A DNA stretch of 7,616 nt from JAYZDP01 sp036337765 (GTDB lineage Bacteria; Acidobacteriota; Thermoanaerobaculia; Multivoradales; Multivoraceae), in contig JAYZDP010000195.1 of NCBI GenBank assembly GCA_036337765.1, positions 1-7,616 on the forward strand. Reading direction: 5' to 3'. Positions 6,504-7,616 of the stretch are shown here, one piece after another. The position numbers and the translations under genes are program-made. Under the pieces are notes generated by a model. The model was given only the letters and a program-made list of their open reading frames with translations. It was not told the origin of the DNA and ran no database searches. Position 1 is the stretch's first letter. Every line of letters begins with the position of its first letter.

Positions 6504-7166
6504 GGCTTCCTCGTCCTTGCCCTTGCCGATCACTTCCGGTTCGTCGCTCTCGCCCTCGAGGAGCAGCTCGTCCTGCTCGTCCTCTTCCTCCTCCTCGACC
6601 GTCCGCGGCAGACTCACCGACAAGATCACCCGATGGGCGTCGTCGAGCAGCTCCACACCCGGAGGTAGAGGAACCGAGCCGGCGTCGGCCGTATCGCCGA
6701 TGTCGAGCGCATCGACATCCAGGGCGAGGGACTCCGGAATCTCGGTCGGCAGACACTCGACCTCGAGCTCGCGAAGGATGAAATCGAGCAGACCCTCCTC
6801 GTTCCTCACTCCAGCCGGCACTCCGACGATCTCGATCGGTACCTTGACCCGCACCTTCTCGCTGAGATCGATGCGCTGGAAGTCGATATGGAGGATCTTC
6901 CGCTCGATCGGATCCACCTGCAGCTCCTGGATCATCGTGTGCCGGCTCTCGTCGCTTCCCTCCAGGCGCAGCATGAACACCGTGTTCTCACCCGTGCCTG
7001 CCTTCAGCAGATTGACGACTGACTTGCGGTCGACCTGGATTGGGACCGGCGCGAGCTCGAGGCCGTAGACCACGGCCGGCACCCTTCCCGTCGTGCGCAT
7101 GCGGCGATTCGAGTTCTTGCCCTGTACTTCCCTGGGCTGGACGTCGATGGTCAGTTCCCCGGCCAT
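6486..7166 (-). CDS. rplY: 50S ribosomal protein L25 (long CTC/TL5 form)
   Basis: L25 binds 5S rRNA in the large subunit. At 226 residues this is the two-domain CTC/TL5 form, not the ~95-residue enteric form. The N-terminal 5S-binding domain has GKNSNRRMRTTGRVPAVVYG at ~16-35, and FMLRLEG and HTMIQELQVDPIERKILHIDFQRI follow. The C-terminal TL5-like domain starts at ~100 with VRVKVPIEIVGVPAGVRNEEG and includes LEVECLPTEIPESLALDV. The last ~37 residues are an extremely acidic tail (EEEEEDEQDE, then GEDED at the end). The ATG at 7166 is preceded by AAGGAAGGA with 7 nt to the start. It lies 25 nt downstream of prs, and its TAG stop overlaps the proposed pth start. The order prs-rplY-pth is common across many bacteria. 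Confidence 0.96.
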   Translation of the reverse strand: MAGELTIDVQPREVQGKNSNRRMRTTGRVPAVVYGLELAPVPIQVDRKSVVNLLKAGTGENTVFMLRLEGSDESRHTMIQELQVDPIERKILHIDFQRIDLSEKVRVKVPIEIVGVPAGVRNEEGLLDFILRELEVECLPTEIPESLALDVDALDIGDTADAGSVPLPPGVELLDDAHRVILSVSLPRTVEEEEEDEQDELLLEGESDEPEVIGKGKDEEAGEDED

Positions 7167-7173
7167 GAGTCAT

Positions 7174-7182
7174 TCCTTCCTT
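7174..7182 (-). promoter_or_regulatory. Ribosome binding site of rplY
   Basis: The - strand reads AAGGAAGGA, then ATGACTC, then ATG. The site selects the second ATG (7166-7164) with 7-nt spacing. The first ATG (7173) is out of frame with L25 and directly abuts the motif. Confidence 0.65.
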
Positions 7183-7191
7183 GAATTCAGT

Positions 7192-7616
7192 TCAGACGAA
7201 AAGCGCCGTTACGGAGCTGTTGTCGTGGATGCGTCGGATGGCTTCTCCGAGCAGCGGCGCTACCGTGAGCCCGCGGAGCCTGTCCGCCTCTTCGAGCTTC
7301 GCGGCGATGGGCGTCGTGTTCGTTATCAGCACACCCTCGAGGCTGGAATCATTGATTCGATCCAAGGCCGGACCCGAGAGGATACCGTGAATTCCGGCTG
7401 CGAACACCCGTTGTGCGCCCTGTTCCTACAGGCTCTCTCCGGTCTTAACGAGGGTTCCGGCAGTGTCGATGATGTCGTCGACGATCAGCACGTCCCGACC
7501 GTTGACATCGCCGATCACGTTCATGATCTCGGCCTCGTTGGTCCCGACACGACGCTTGTCGACGATCGCGAGATCGAGATCCAGGCGTTTCGCAATAGCC
7601 CGCGCCCGGGCAACCC
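7192..7616 (-). pseudogene. prs: Ribose-phosphate pyrophosphokinase (PRPP synthetase), 3' part, with an in-frame TAG; 5' end outside window
   Basis: Prs makes PRPP from ribose 5-phosphate and ATP for nucleotide, His and Trp synthesis. The - strand frame from the right edge reads a conserved Prs C-terminal half of about 140 codons. It includes VDKRRVGTNEAEIMNVIGDV (flexible loop), DVLIVDDIIDTAGT (PRPP-binding signature), GAQRVFAAGIHGILSGPA, and the terminal APLLGEAIRRIHDNSSVTALF. One TAG (7428-7426) interrupts it after GESL, where E. coli Prs has Lys in EALKERGAKRV. Frame and similarity are uninterrupted on both sides, so it looks like one substitution (for example AAG to TAG), not a frameshift. 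The GTG at 7407 in the downstream piece lies mid-domain and is not a plausible real start. Prs is normally essential, so a base-call error, a recent mutation with another prs copy elsewhere, or readthrough are all possible. Family identity is certain; functional status is not. Confidence 0.85.
7426..7428 (-). other. In-frame amber codon inside prs
   Basis: CTA on the + strand reads TAG in the prs frame, 78 codons upstream of the natural TGA at 7194-7192. The flanking residues (GESL before, EQGAQRVFAAG after) match the family without a gap. Confidence 0.85.

Noticed and set aside
7192..7407. Independent small gene starting at the GTG at 7407
   Set aside because: It is plainly the C-terminal end of Prs, continuous in frame with upstream Prs sequence across one TAG. 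The GTG encodes the conserved Val of a beta strand.
7426..7428. General recoding of TAG as an amino acid
   Set aside because: Five genes in the window end in TAG at family-expected lengths, so TAG works as a stop here. Local read-through is not excluded.

Overview
The window is a compact, GC-rich (by eye well above 60%) bacterial housekeeping segment. One gene reaches in from the left edge on the + strand. Everything else lies on the - strand and is transcribed right to left. The - strand order is prs, rplY, pth, hppA, then a short gap with a plausible promoter and structured leader, then rpsF, rpsR, rplI and a SAM-dependent methyltransferase. The + strand gene is the C-terminal part of a class A (PBP1A-type) penicillin-binding protein, convergent with the methyltransferase.

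A prs-rplY-pth cluster upstream of rpsF-rpsR-rplI, a long CTC-type L25, and no ssb or priB between rpsF and rpsR recall Deltaproteobacteria-grade lineages (Myxococcota, Desulfobacterota, Binatota and similar). This placement is inferred from gene order and base composition, not from a phylogenetic marker. Spacing is tight: rplY/pth overlap, pth/hppA are 1 nt apart, rpsR/rplI share one base, and the two convergent genes share a CTAG. The only non-coding gap of note is about 100 bp between hppA and rpsF.

The genes cover PRPP supply (prs), the 5S-rRNA-binding L25, rescue of peptidyl-tRNA (pth), ion pumping driven by pyrophosphate from biosynthesis (hppA), three more ribosomal proteins (S6, S18, L9), a probable cell-surface glycan methyltransferase, and peptidoglycan synthesis (PBP1A).

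I see no mobile element, CRISPR array, tRNA, rRNA or evidently new multi-gene system. Two things stand out. The prs reading frame is conserved on both sides of an in-frame TAG. The pth gene has no ATG, GTG or TTG at its family-expected start; it appears to begin at an ATT that overlaps the rplY stop codon. Both could be real biology or base-call errors, and both can be checked with reads. Smaller points are a hairpin in the rpsF leader that may be the S6:S18 autoregulatory site, and motif residues in the membrane pyrophosphatase that indicate the K+-dependent class with a Na+-pump-like gate glutamate.
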